In this document: positions 12,219-24,080 of the stretch, piece after piece
How the letters are laid out: every line of letters starts with the position of its first letter
Position numbering within the stretch: position 1 is the stretch's first letter
Assembly (NCBI GenBank): GCA_026874595.1
Contig: CM049310.1
Location: 68,590,056 to 68,654,055, forward strand
Reading direction: 5' to 3'
DNA from: Sipunculus nudus
Lineage: Eukaryota > Annelida > Sipuncula > Golfingiida > Sipunculidae
DNA length: 64,000 bases
The notes under the pieces: generated by a model
Told to the model about the DNA's origin: nothing
The model's database searches: none
The model's input: the letters and a program-made list of their open reading frames with translations, nothing else
Program-made: the position numbers and the translations under genes

Positions 12219-14203
12219 CAAAGAAGAGTGTGTCAATGTTAAACTCTCAGGGATTTTCATTATAATGACGACAAAATGGTTGTACCGTTAGTGACCCGCG
12301 GTGAGCGGGATTTACTTTTGTTATCCTTGCGTCTGGTGGTGTATATAAACCAATAAATCTGCGGTTTTATTACGGTGTTGGTGAAGTAGTTTAACCAGAT
12401 CTGTGGTTTCACTGCGTCCAAGTGGTGTAGTCTTAACGAGTCATCTGTGGTTTCATCATGGCGTCTAGGGACCATTCCCTCTCAGATTTCCTGGATAAGT
12501 CATCAGGTGATCAAACAGAGGATGAGGAGGTTTACGTCATCACCCGGGAGCGAGTGGACCATTTAACTTAGAAAGGTCACACCACCAAGACCTTCCCCGC
12601 GGTTGTTCCTGGTCCTTGCCAACAGCGGGGCCGACGTGGTTGATTCAGAATCTTGGATGAGTTGGCTTCACGCTTAGACCTGGCCTTTCGGCCTCCCTCT
12701 GTAAGATCCTGAATCCGGTGTTGGTAACCCGACACAGGGCGGGTGTGGCAAGTACAGAGAGGATAACCAGCGGAAAGAAAATGAGACACTAATTAGTCGG
12801 GGATAGGATTCTCAGCTCTATGGTTGTATACAATTAATGATTATAATGCTGCGCCTGCCAAAGCAATGGCTGGTTAAACAGAGCAACATTTTCGATCTTT
12901 TGTCGTAACAACATGTATAATGAATATTGATATCATTTTTATTAAAGAAACACGAGGTAAGTCTAATATAATAAAAAGTGTCTAAAAATATTCCTTTGGT
13001 GTAATGGAATCACCACATTGCCGAGACACCATGATGTACGACACACAGATACTCATGATAACCCGCAGGACGTGCGGAAGAGCGACCATGGCCATCATGG
13101 CAGCTGGCATCATCAGTTCTCATAGGTCACAATTTATGTAACCCGACCATTATACTTTCATGAACGAATGTCATTACTGGTTCCATCTTTAATAACCACT
13201 ATTATAGGTGTGGAATTATATTATAATACTGGTTACGCCTTTACCTGGGCGTTTTAGCACCAGAGCATGAGTGAAGGAGAAGTACTTATTCAGGAATGAA
13301 AGGCTTCAGGTGGACAGCGCTATAAAAAAAAAGAAAACACTACGCCTATATACTTTTTGAAGTAAAGTGTTTTATTAATTATACAGAATGAAGCAAAGCC
13401 ATCGGGAATGTATGAACTCTCCGTGACTTGGGCCATGTCTTTGTGCCATCTGTAATAAAATGTAACTTTAGTTTAACTATATTTCCAGTCATTCCACATC
13501 CTGTGAGAGAGGGCGTCACCAGGTTAACATAACTCCTAATATAAAGCGAGGAAAGGAATATTTCCTCATTAAAGAAAACGAACAAACTCGTATCCTTAAA
13601 TGAATAAACATAAACATGTAAACCCGAAACTCAATAAGGATCTTATTTAAAAAAAAAACTGATATGTACGTTTTCCATTTTAGAATGTTTATCATTATTT
13701 TGCAGTTATACCTATCATATAATACCAGTTCTCCGAGAGACAATGTAAAACAAAACCATATTAAACTGAAAGGGACCATGGCAGCTTGTGCAACGTGAGT
13801 AATATCAACATAACAGTATTGAACATATCTGAGCCGGAACCAACATTTGTTTCAAGGCGGTAAACTCTATGCATCCACCACCCGTTTAAACTGATCGACG
13901 TACGTGGGTTAGGATTCTTGTGTACGCGAAACAAAATAACTATATAACAATAACTGCTAGATGAGCGCAACATCAAACTGAGTGTGCATGTAATTTAGAG
14001 TTTCACTTGATTCCCAATAACATTTTCACATGATATCCATATTAATTATAATTTTTTTCTACTGTCCTTGGAAACGTTTTGAAAGATCCAAGATACGATT
14101 TAAGCATGTTTTCTTTGTTGTAATAATTCTGATAAAATGATCGACCTTGTGATATTGTCATCGTGTTATAAATGGTAAATAATGGGCTAATCACCTCCCC
14201 CGC

Positions 14204-14206
<3 letters not shown>
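12219..14206. other. Unique DNA, no gene recognised
   Basis: Short minus-strand ORFs at 12260-12475, 12577-12789, 13379-13585 and 13516-13779 lack recognisable domains. The stretch 12640-12725 (AGATCCTGAATCCGG and flanks) may be a decayed MITE end, but no partner repeat is convincing. Confidence 0.4.

Positions 14207-14239
<33 letters not shown>
14207..14239. repeat. (AG)n microsatellite
   Basis: About 16 uninterrupted AG dinucleotides. Confidence 0.95.
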
Positions 14240-14243
<4 letters not shown>

Positions 14244-16080
14244 CTGAAGTTCGAAGAGGACACTAGTTCTAGCAAGTGTAGTGTTTGTTCATATTGAACA
14301 CAGTCAGTTAGTACCTTATATAATATTATTTCAATTTAATTCCTTATAGAGAGAATTTTTCAGATTCAACGCTTGGTATAAACGGCCGGTCAAACATTTC
14401 TTTCGGGTAAGATCTACAGAATTCTGAATATGATAATTTTTTAACTTCTGGCCCTTTTTTTATTACCCAGAAATAAATTTTACAAGAAGATGATAATCAT
14501 GATATTGATGATACACTGGACTGAATCTAGTGGATCCATTCCGAAATACCTCGGAACATCACCAAAGTATCTGACTGGGAAGTGGAGATACCTTTATGTA
14601 CTAAGTAAACGAAGGGTATGCACGACAGATAAACGTTAACTGGTGCTCAAAGTGTTTTTCATAATGAATAAGGCCTAATGAACGTCAACTCATGTATTAA
14701 GGTATCCAATCATATTCTCCCCGACTTATATCAATATATAAAAGGAATATTGTTGTGCAAAAAAAGATTAAAGACTTAAGAATTAGCCGCGCGTTGTCTG
14801 TAAGACGCATGCAGACAGGGGCTGTATGGATAGCCAGACTCCCGGGTCTAGACTAAGGTCACGTTACCATGCATACTTGTGCCTTTACTAAACTCGGTTA
14901 TTAAAACTAAACAGCTCGGGTGTATCTTTGGAAGACAGATTATACCTGCGGTTAAGACATGCATAAAAAACATGCATGTTCCATTTTAAGGTAAATAGAT
15001 TTTGTCTGTGATCACGCATACCGTATACATATATATTCTATTCTTGAGTATTTAATAGTCTCTTACTCCTATAAGTATGACAAGTAAAGTGACAATACAT
15101 AGAAAAATCTAATCTGTCTTATAATGGTGCGAGCGGTGCAGGAAGTGTAGGTGGATGTGGCCCGTTCAGTTTGGCAGATTAATCTAACAGCTCCGCGTAT
15201 GGATTTGTAACGCTAAGTCGTGGCCCGAGTCAAGGGTTCGTCTTCTTTAGATCATACTAATGTATAATATCAGACTGTCAGCTGATACCAGTGAATATAA
15301 TGAAAGTCAGTCTTATATAACATAGACGACACTCAAGTTAGGTTAACAAATTAAAACCTCCCTCTCGAAAACACTGTAATATAAAAATGTATAGTTTTTA
15401 TTGGTGGCTATCCATACCTCCTGTTGATGGATATTAAGATAAATATCCAGACTAAATTAAAGTTTAATTATCTGTTCAATATTATTCTCACATATTAACA
15501 GTTAAGTGTGTGGATTAAGTGTCTACAGGTGATCTGCTTGCCGAAGATTATTCGATTATTTTATTGCCTGTTCTACATATTAACTATATTAGTAAGATCT
15601 TTTATGACGACAAACTGCGTGTCTAAACGTTGAGTGTGGTTTAACGGTCATGTATTTTGTGCTGTCACATGACATTTGACATTAAGACGTGGAGGCACGG
15701 CGGGACGGTTATCCGAGCTCAAGTGGTGAAGTTAAACGACCACAAGTAAAGAAATTTATTTGGTTTCATCTGAGTGTTCCCGGTAGAACACTGCCTCAGG
15801 AACCTGCAGAATAACCTGTACAGCAACAAAGAGGTTAATTAAGTGAATCTGTGGGGATTTAAAATTATGCTAGTAGTTCCTACCTTGTCCACGGCCGGAT
15901 ATTCCTCGATGCTCCCTCAAAACTTGAACTTTTAACTTCATATTTCCAATGTTTGTGGAGATTGCGTGCCATGGTGGCGAGCGGTTGATCAGCGCTGGTA
16001 AGACGTGTGCTTTTGTTTACGTGAACACTATAGGCCGGTATGCTGGTAGGCTGGGCTTAGTCAGCTCAAGTGATGTTATA
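14240..16080. other. Unique AT-rich DNA, no gene recognised
   Basis: No repeat, RNA gene or defensible exon is seen. The 100-codon ORF starting at 15949 runs into the GC-rich patch described next and has no recognisable domain. Confidence 0.4.
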
Positions 16081-16480
16081 ATCACAGTCCGTGTGGGAAC
16101 AACACGAGGTGACGACACACCCTCATTCCTATGTCATTGGCCAAATCAGACGACAGGCGACACCAACGCACGCGCTGCGCTCCGCAGGAGTGTGCAGATG
16201 ATACCTTTAGCCGTTGCCATAGCAACGGATGCGCTCCTTGGCCAGCAATGATTGCGCTGGGAGGGAAGGTCCGAGCTATTAGACCTGAAGCTTAGGGGTT
16301 TTACCGGCTCCAGGGCTTGATCTTTTGTTCCGGCAAGACACAATACAGAAGACTCGGAAGCAAACACTCCGTTGCCGGTATCCTCTCCTAAGTTTCGCTG
16401 GCGCCAATAATCGCCCAGGCTCTATAAAGCTAGAACACTGGTACAGCCAGGCCGGCTAACACGCCTCTCTGTATGCGGCC
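16081..16480. promoter_or_regulatory. Candidate promoter patch, GC-rich
   Basis: About 400 bp, richer in GC and CpG than its AT-rich surroundings. It contains an inverted CCAAT-type motif (CATTGGCC near 16135), a near-palindromic RFX X-box at 16211-16228, a GCGCCAATAATCG CCAAT-type site near 16400 and a TATA-like CTATAAAG near 16421. Motif clustering is visible; promoter function and direction are inference. The overlapping 100-codon plus ORF (15949-16251) and 73-codon minus ORF (16146-16367) show no domain and could be chance ORFs favoured by the base composition. Confidence 0.35.
16211..16228. promoter_or_regulatory. RFX X-box-like site
   Basis: CCGTTGCCATAGCAACGG fits the RFX-family X-box consensus (GTTGCC, short spacer, then RGYAAC) with both half-sites intact. 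In animals such sites often sit upstream of ciliary genes. No adjacent gene is identified here. Confidence 0.5.
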
Positions 16481-18806
16481 CCGTGGCCAATTGATGCCTT
16501 CCACCACAATCTTTGAAGGATGGTAAACAATCCCGGATCGGTACCAACACCTCCATAACCCGCCACCAACCCTTTACCGTCACTCTGACAGAATTGAGTA
16601 TGCCAGAGCCTCATCTCAAGAAAAAAAATGACTCAATCAACAAAAAAAAAAAAACATTTGAGATGGCTTTTTTTCTGATGCAGGAAGAATCGACTTTATT
16701 CCTGGCGTCCATGTGCAGCCACCAGTGGCAGAAAACACGATCTATGCCTGGTTCCGATGACAACACAAATAAGGTTAGACGGGGAAAGAACTTGTATACC
16801 TGTTTTATATGAAAATACGTCAGTTTTTACCATGGTGTAGTGAGTTATAAGGACTCTGAGATCGTTTGACTATACCGAACTTTACCTGTCTGGTATGACA
16901 TGAACGTACGGAGCATCTCAATACATATATGAATACAATAGAAGACTTAATAAATCTTTCTGTAATCATATGATCTACAAAAATGCCGAGTAACTCATTT
17001 TCATTGGTATTTATAATTTGATTTTGCTTCTGTTCTTTGACAATCTTGATTTTTAAGTTAAGATTTTTGTAGTCTCCACTCGTTACCATTGAGTGAAACC
17101 GTTAAAATGATATGTACTTTAAATAAAAGAGAAAGTCAGGATATGAAGCTGTTTCCTCTAATCTGTAACTGCTGCTGTAATAAGAGTTTTAAATACCTCT
17201 AAGAATTGTATGTCTTTACTGTCTGGTGCGACAATAGGAGCTAGACACAAGCGACGGAAATTCCATAACATCTTTTTCATTTACTATATTTTAATTTATT
17301 AATATGCATTAACCGTGTAATAAAATCTACAGACAATCAGGAAAATGAAAATAAATTATTTCCGTAAATAAATGTTATCCTTTCCGAAACATGATTTCTT
17401 TACAACGACCAGATAATTTGTTTGTACCCACACCTGTGTTGCTTGTATTGTACTATAACAGGAATATCTTTCTGTGACGTAAGCTGTTATAACAGAGTAT
17501 TAACCAGAACACAGGTTACATAATACATCAAGACTTGCATGGTACAAGATAAAGCTATCATTGCTATAGATGTTATTATACCTCATTGATATTACCTTAA
17601 GAAAAAATAATTTAAATGTCTAGTACAATGAGATCAACAGGGGTCTAATAATATAAAGACAACGGAATTCACATAAAATAAATTGAAATAAAATTTTAAA
17701 GGCCCACACAACACAATAATTCTTTATTTTATAAATATTTTTATTATTAACTGTGACCTCATGGGACTAGAAAATAAAGTTATATAAACACTTATATAAG
17801 TTTTAAAGGATAATAAATTGTGATTCATGTAGATCTCTCAACATTCTTTATAACTGAATGTTAAATTAGACTATGAACATTTGTTCTCCGTATTGCACAT
17901 AGACAAATTTTAAGACACCATCTGGTGGCTAACAGTTTGAAAATCAATTGTTGGACTGCAAGTCGCCCGTTCACCGATACAGAACGTTACATATGTTTAT
18001 GGGGAGAGTATTGGCTAATAATATAAGACAAAAATAGCAAAAGCAAGCCTTGTAGGAGAATAATCTGAAATATTTACTTTTTTTAACTTATTGTCATGTA
18101 ACGCATGTCGATCCATTAAGTTTAAATGCATTCGGACAGCAGGCAGATGAAGGGCTAATTAGGTTTCTATTTATGTAAAAGCCCCGCACGTTCCTGCACC
18201 AAGTAAATACAGGGCGCTGCCTACATATCTGCGTTCATTATTTATGTGACGTTAAGAATAGCTTCTTCAGTGGGAAAACAGTTACGTCATCAAAGCGCCT
18301 TTTAAGAGTAAGTCTTACTTTTCTGTTCCACGGTCACAGGGTTGTGATATTTTTACTGTTTATCAATTAACTCCATACATAAACCTATCCTTAGGTTTTC
18401 ATCAGCATTGTGGGGGCTGACCAAACACCACCTCAGTTTGTTGTTATCTTTTTCTTCCTCTTTTTCATGAAGAATTAGTCCGAAGTGATCTGCTCAAATA
18501 TATAACCCTTCATGGTTTTGATGACGTCATGTGTGTTACATTTTACCCGTTTTTTTCCTAAGTTACTTTCCCCCGCAGTCATGTGGCGTGGGCGCCCTGT
18601 ACGTTTTCTGCAGATAAGCACCGGATTTCGCCTCTGTATTTTTACTCGTAATTTCCTTATTTAAGAGAAATAAATCGCTTCGCGTGTCTCCATCGTGGTA
18701 TATTTTTGTCATCATGCATGAGAAATACATTTAATAATACAAAGGAAACATTAATTATACCATTTCGTCTCCACAAACAGAGTGACCATTACATATATAT
18801 TCATTA
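16481..18806. other. Unique DNA, no gene recognised
   Basis: A 99-codon plus ORF (16513-16812) contains lysine runs from A-tracts and nothing recognisable. The segment 18110-18350 is less AT-rich and could be a conserved non-coding element, but that needs a comparison I cannot make. Confidence 0.4.
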
Positions 18807-18810
18807 CATT

Positions 18811-19588
18811 TGTTACGGAACCATATATAAACAGATCACGTATGCGTGATGAACACAAATTCTGTAACGGAGATAAAAAAAAATCAGATTCTGTAACACT
18901 AGGCAGCGGGAAATATCTAGGGGAATGAATAAAGAAGTCAGTGGTTTTTTGTTAACAAATAACTATAATTTATTCTTAAAACAACCCTAACAATACAATA
19001 CACCAAATCAATACAATTATACAATAAAAAAGGGTTATAGCAACAAGTCAATAAAATCACACAGAAAGATAATGGTACAGTACCTGAATACCAATACAGT
19101 CACCACGATAAGTCTTTAAATGTAAACTCTCGGAGAATGACAGTCCTGTGGAAAGTTCTTGCAACAACACAGAAAGTAAACTGAAGTCCAAATGTATAAA
19201 ACCCAGGATGAAAATGTATAATTACCGCATTCGTTGGATAAGGTCTTAGAATCTGACACACGCTTCTGCGTCCGCCGGTATCTGCTCTGCTGTCTGCCCC
19301 CTGGTTCTAAACAACAGCCCCTTTATATACCTTCACTCCCCAAACCGGGAACTTTCCACTACTCGAACAGTCTATAAGGACCCTACTCCACAGTAAACAC
19401 GCGTTTCAGGAATTCTCCAGAAAGACATCGCTGTGTATCTACACATACCAGGCTCATCACGTGACCCACGACCAGGCGTGAAAACTCAAGGCCCACATGA
19501 CAACGAGAGTTCAACCAGTACGGATCAAACACAAAATGCAACAACAACACGAACCACGCCCGTGTCACATAATAGAGCACCTGTAACA
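18811..19588 (-). mobile_element. Solo LTR of the Gmr1-like gypsy family
   Basis: A 778-bp LTR with TGTTACGG and CTGTAACA ends, flanked by the 4-bp direct repeat CATT at 18807-18810 and 19589-19592. There is no primer binding site, gag or pol next to it. This is the structure left when the two LTRs of a full insertion recombine. Its sequence matches the LTR at 59124-59797 in the same orientation and the one at 35938-36417 in reverse. In the element's sense strand it contains an AATAAA polyadenylation signal. ORFs inside it (19383-19589, 19433-19702) are not real genes. Confidence 0.85.
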
Positions 19589-19591
19589 CAT

Positions 19592-19594
<3 letters not shown>

Positions 19595-19650
<56 letters not shown>
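19595..19650. repeat. (TA)n microsatellite
   Basis: About 28 TA repeats directly beside the solo LTR. They make the YIYIYI stretch in an overlapping spurious ORF. Confidence 0.95.
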
Positions 19651-19652
<2 letters not shown>

Positions 19653-20351
19653 TGTTTATATATATTATTTATAGTCTTGTAAGGAGGTATTTACATCAGT
19701 AAGCATTTCACTGTAGATAAGCTGAAGCTTGAATCATTAATGGTCGCTGAGAAACTGAAAGACTGGAGTACACAGTATACAGGGATGATCGCACAACCAG
19801 ACGGACTGAAAGATAATTACAGACATTCATAGAGCGACGCTTCACCTGGCTACAACATACAGTTGTTATAGTTTGCTATTCCGATATCAGACGTTTTATA
19901 ACTTTAGATAATCCCTAGAACCTTTTATGAAAATAAGCCAGAAAATGCATCCAATCGCGCATAGCCTGTTCTTTTTGTTTATATCCACGTGTTTATATTA
20001 CGTAAGGGCCCGCAAAAATATTCCAAACACATTTATTAATTAAACATGGGAATTGATCAAATCAGGAAAAACAGTTTTTCAATAGGGCGTTTTGCAACCG
20101 GTGACCGTTCAACATCCGCATATAAATGTACAACCAACCACCTTTAGGTTTCATGGTTTTTCTTTGGTCAACATTGCTGTGTTTACTTACAGCGTTTGAT
20201 CAACAAGCCCATGAATTACGTAGATTTTCATTATTATGTGCGCAATTAAATCTAGAAATCACATGAATTGTATAGACAAGGCAATTGAATAGTTGGCTTA
20301 GCCTGAATCAGCTGTTACTGTAACTGTATTATATGTATCAGCAGGGGAAAT
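19651..20351. other. Unique DNA, nothing recognised
   Basis: AT-rich with no ORF, RNA or repeat signal. Confidence 0.45.
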
Positions 20352-21047
20352 GTAGCCCGCTACTCCTGCGGTAAGCGGTATGCGAAAAAGATTTGTTATT
20401 TTATCATAAAGCGCTTATCGGTCCCGCGGTATGCGGTATGCAGCATGAGACACGCGGTAAAATTGAATATTCAGGGAAGAATTCGATCCGCCTACCGCGC
20501 GCGGTATAGCGCCCATGGGCTCTAGTAACCATATGCATGAACAACAGATGCAGCGCGACCTAGCTGCATTTGACACCAATGGGCCCATATAGCAGTGTAT
20601 TAGGCAAAAAAATAAGGTTTGGTTTTCAGGCACGTTTTTTTCAGATATCAATGCGGACGGGCGTTTTTTTTTTTTTTTTTTTTTTTTTGTATGTTTCGAT
20701 AAAAATGTCAAATGATAAGGGAAAAGCATGATAATAGCAAATTTATTTTGCCGATCAAGTAAAAGCACAACGTAACAAAGGAAATTTTATCAAAATTGTA
20801 ATATTTAATCTTCTTGAAAGAAATGTCCAAGCGGCTTTAGCCCGAAATTGGTAAGTTTCTATTGAAAATCAAAAGAAATTTTTTTTTTTATGTCGGAGTT
20901 TAAAATTGACGCGGGCGGTGCATGAGAACCACACCTTTTATTTCTTTGGCCTTACCGCTCGCCAAGTAAATGTTCCATGCGATTTTATATCGCATATCGC
21001 GTTCTGCTGCCGCACTCGGCAATTCGCATACCGCACGGTAAACGCAG
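20352..21047. mobile_element. Decayed palindromic MITE (GCGGTATGCGG family), long copy
   Basis: The right end reads CTGCGTTTACCGTGCGGTAT on the minus strand. The left end has GCGGTAAGCGGTATGCGAA, and another inverted block CCGCGGTATGCGGTATGCAG starts near 20435. These match the ends of the cleaner 252-bp copy at 52671-52922. The interior holds a T24-plus run (20664-20688). The minus ORF 20415-20768, with a lysine run, is produced by that tract and is not a gene. The left boundary is approximate. Confidence 0.55.
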
Positions 21048-22229
21048 CTTGACTACCTCTGAACATCCAATTAACAACGTGGTGGTACCTTCCTTAATAT
21101 TTACTTTTAATTGTCGCTAACAATTCCCTTTCAAACTATAGGAATATTTTAACCCATCCGTAAAAGTCTTGTATATAGGTGCGACATCATTGTCGGATTT
21201 ATTTTAGGAACAAATTTCCTTTTGAACTGCTACTTACTTAGTATGTAAATCATGGACTGCATGGGCAAATATCAGGGTGCATAATACTTAATATGAAAAA
21301 CTGTTTACATCTCAATAATTGATTCAAAATGCATATTGTTTTAAACTTTCGGACAATTAAGACGTCCGTCATTGCTTTCATATGAATGGGTATAATATTA
21401 AAATTCCATTTTAGCATATATCTCTCGGAGCTTTATTGAAATAGTGTTCAAATATTTAAACTTATATTTCTGCACTTATATATATACGTGTCCAGTCATC
21501 AAGGATCGGAACTAGGTGATATAGATCCAAGTACCAAGCGTGCTCTCCATATACCCATCTGTACTTTGTATAATCGCTACACCTATTTGCAAGAAATATT
21601 TCATTTTGTTCTATTAATTTTTTCATACTCGCATTTTGTTTTACTATTTTTCATACTTTTTGTGGTTTCTACGAGGATTTTAATACATATATTTAAAATT
21701 GTTTTCTGATTAACTATACAAATGCATAAAATTTTACAACCACTAAGCCACCGACTCTCTTCGGTACAAGACAGCACTTTGAAAATATCTCTGCATGATA
21801 CTGCTTTCCCTTTCATTATTTAGCGTCATTTAGTGATTTATCCCGAGTCCTCTATAACGTGATTTGGAAACTATTCAACTAAATGCGTATGTAAAAGTCA
21901 TCCTCTGATAGTTTTTCTTTTAACAAAGAAATATGCAAGTCGTTTCCTAAAACTAATGTAACTAAGGTTCAAATACCACCTAGTCCAAAGTCTTTGCTAG
22001 CCCTTGATTAAAATTAATGGACCACGCCGTCTATATCTGTGAAGAATATACAATTGTCAATGATTCGAGCTATTTTCATCAATATTCCCTTGGAATATGA
22101 CCCCAGACCAATCATAGCTTAACAAAACATTCACTGCCGAAAGAGAATGTCCACAACCAATCACCTCTCTTCATATCAATGGGGTCAGCAACATGACCCT
22201 AGTTCCTGATCACATGACCACATGGGAGG

Positions 22230-22237
<8 letters not shown>
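21048..22237. other. Unique AT-rich DNA, nothing recognised
   Basis: The hydrophobic ORFs at 21488-21709 and 21601-21816 come from T-rich sequence and have no family resemblance. Confidence 0.45.

Positions 22238-22283
<46 letters not shown>
22238..22283. repeat. (TA)n microsatellite
   Basis: About 23 TA dinucleotides preceded by TATGTGTG. Confidence 0.95.
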
Positions 22284-22285
<2 letters not shown>

Positions 22286-23398
22286 TGTCATATCTTTTGA
22301 CTCCTTTTCCTTAAAAAAGCCTATAGGATAGAAATTCCCAAAGATATGTCCCTACACAACATGTCCCAACACCCCCTATGTCATCTCCCGGCACACCTCC
22401 ATAACCACTTGATATGAATCGGCAGGCAGCAGGTAATCTCTCCATGTTTTAAGATGAAGTTCTGTCTATCAACAGGGCTGTATTTATGTCCTTTCTGACG
22501 TCAGTTCACTTGATGAATGTTGGTGAATTTAGAATAACTGAACTACCGTTGTATAAATAGGATAAATATATTTTAAGACAAAAGTTCGATCCCTTTAATC
22601 TAATCTACAAAATAGCCAACGGTTACTTAACGACAACAGAGATCCCTTCATCTCGTATTATAAAGGTCTACTTAGTACTAGACATGGATGGAAAATATTT
22701 TCCCATGACAACGTCATCTTTTCTATGAAGAGATGGTGAAATTGTAGGCCTACATACTTTCATTGTTTGTCATTTGACGGTCCCTTCAAAACGTCACATA
22801 GATAGACCCGCGACATTGCATTGTGCCAGGAATATATAGTTGTCGTAACTTCCTGGCATGATTAAATGCTAGGTGATTTGTCCCTGGGAACATCTGACAG
22901 GTTTGGGCCGCGAATAGGCCAAATTTTGTTCCATATGGATTAAAAGCCTGATGGCGCAAATTGGATGTTAGTATGGACTAAAAACTGAATGTCGCAGGTT
23001 AGATATCGGACAGGTATACCACTGATATAGTTTATAGCATTATTAGTTTCAATTATTAGTTGTATATTCCAAAGCAATAATTACCAGTAAACCTCCTATT
23101 GTATGTGATAATGCTGATCATTATTTTGGTTAAAGGATTTAAGGAACACTAATTAACTGATCCAAAAGCAATGGATTTTCAATTGTCCTATACTAAGCTA
23201 CTGGAATTTAATTTTTGTTTGACTGTTACACACCACGCCTAGACAGTGTCAAGACCAAGGTCAAATACATTCATTTTAAGTTATTTAAATATACCTGTGG
23301 CTTTGGCAGTGTCATATATATATATTGATAATCTTGGGTCAGTGTCACTCGTAGTTTAGGAAGAATTAAAGAAGAAATCCACCGTTAATCTGCTTGAA
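22284..23398. other. Unique DNA, nothing recognised
   Basis: No ORF of note and no repeat partner inside the window. Confidence 0.45.
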
Positions 23399-24080
23399 TC
23401 TATAGGCGGGGTGTTCTATCTATACGCGGGATTTTGTATCTATGGGCGGGGTGTTTTATCAATAGGCGGGGTGTTGTATCTTTTGTCGGGGTGTTGTATC
23501 TATGGGAGGGGTGTTCTTTCTATAGGCGGGGTGTTGTATCTATGGGCGGGGGGTTTAATCTATAGGCGGGGTGTTTTATCTATAGGCGGGGCGTTCTATC
23601 TATAGGCTGGGCTTTGTATCTATTGGCGGGTTGTTTTATCTATCGGCGGGGTGTTATATCTGTAGGCGGAATGTTGTATCTACAGGCGGGGTGTTGTATC
23701 TATAGGCAGGGTGTTTTATCTGTAGGTAGGGCGTTCTATCAATAGGCGGGGTGTTGTATCTATAGGCGGAGCGTTCTGTCTATAGGCGGGAAGTTGTATC
23801 TATTGGCGGGGTGTTGTATTTATGGGTGGGGCGTTCTTTAAATAGGCGGGGTGTTGTATCTATAGGCGGAACGTTGTATCTATAGGCCGGGTGTTGTATT
23901 TATACTCGATGTGTTGAATCTATAGGCAGGGTGTTTTATCTGTAGGTGGGGTATTCTATGTATAGGCGGGAAGTTGTATCTATTGGCGGGGTGTTGTATT
24001 TATGTGCGGGGCGTTCTATATTTAGGCGGGGTGTTGTATCTATATAGGCGGGGGTCAATCTATAGGCGGGGTGTTATTTC
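23399..24080. repeat. Minisatellite D, 20-bp unit
   Basis: About 34 copies of GGCGGGGTGTTGTATCTATA, in very regular phase (three units per 60 bp) with point variants such as TTTTATC, TTCTATC and GGCGGAAC. One 22-24-bp unit near 24040 shifts the phase. It is strongly strand-asymmetric, with G and T on the plus strand. The 64-codon ORF at 23411-23605 is a repeat by-product. Confidence 0.95.
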
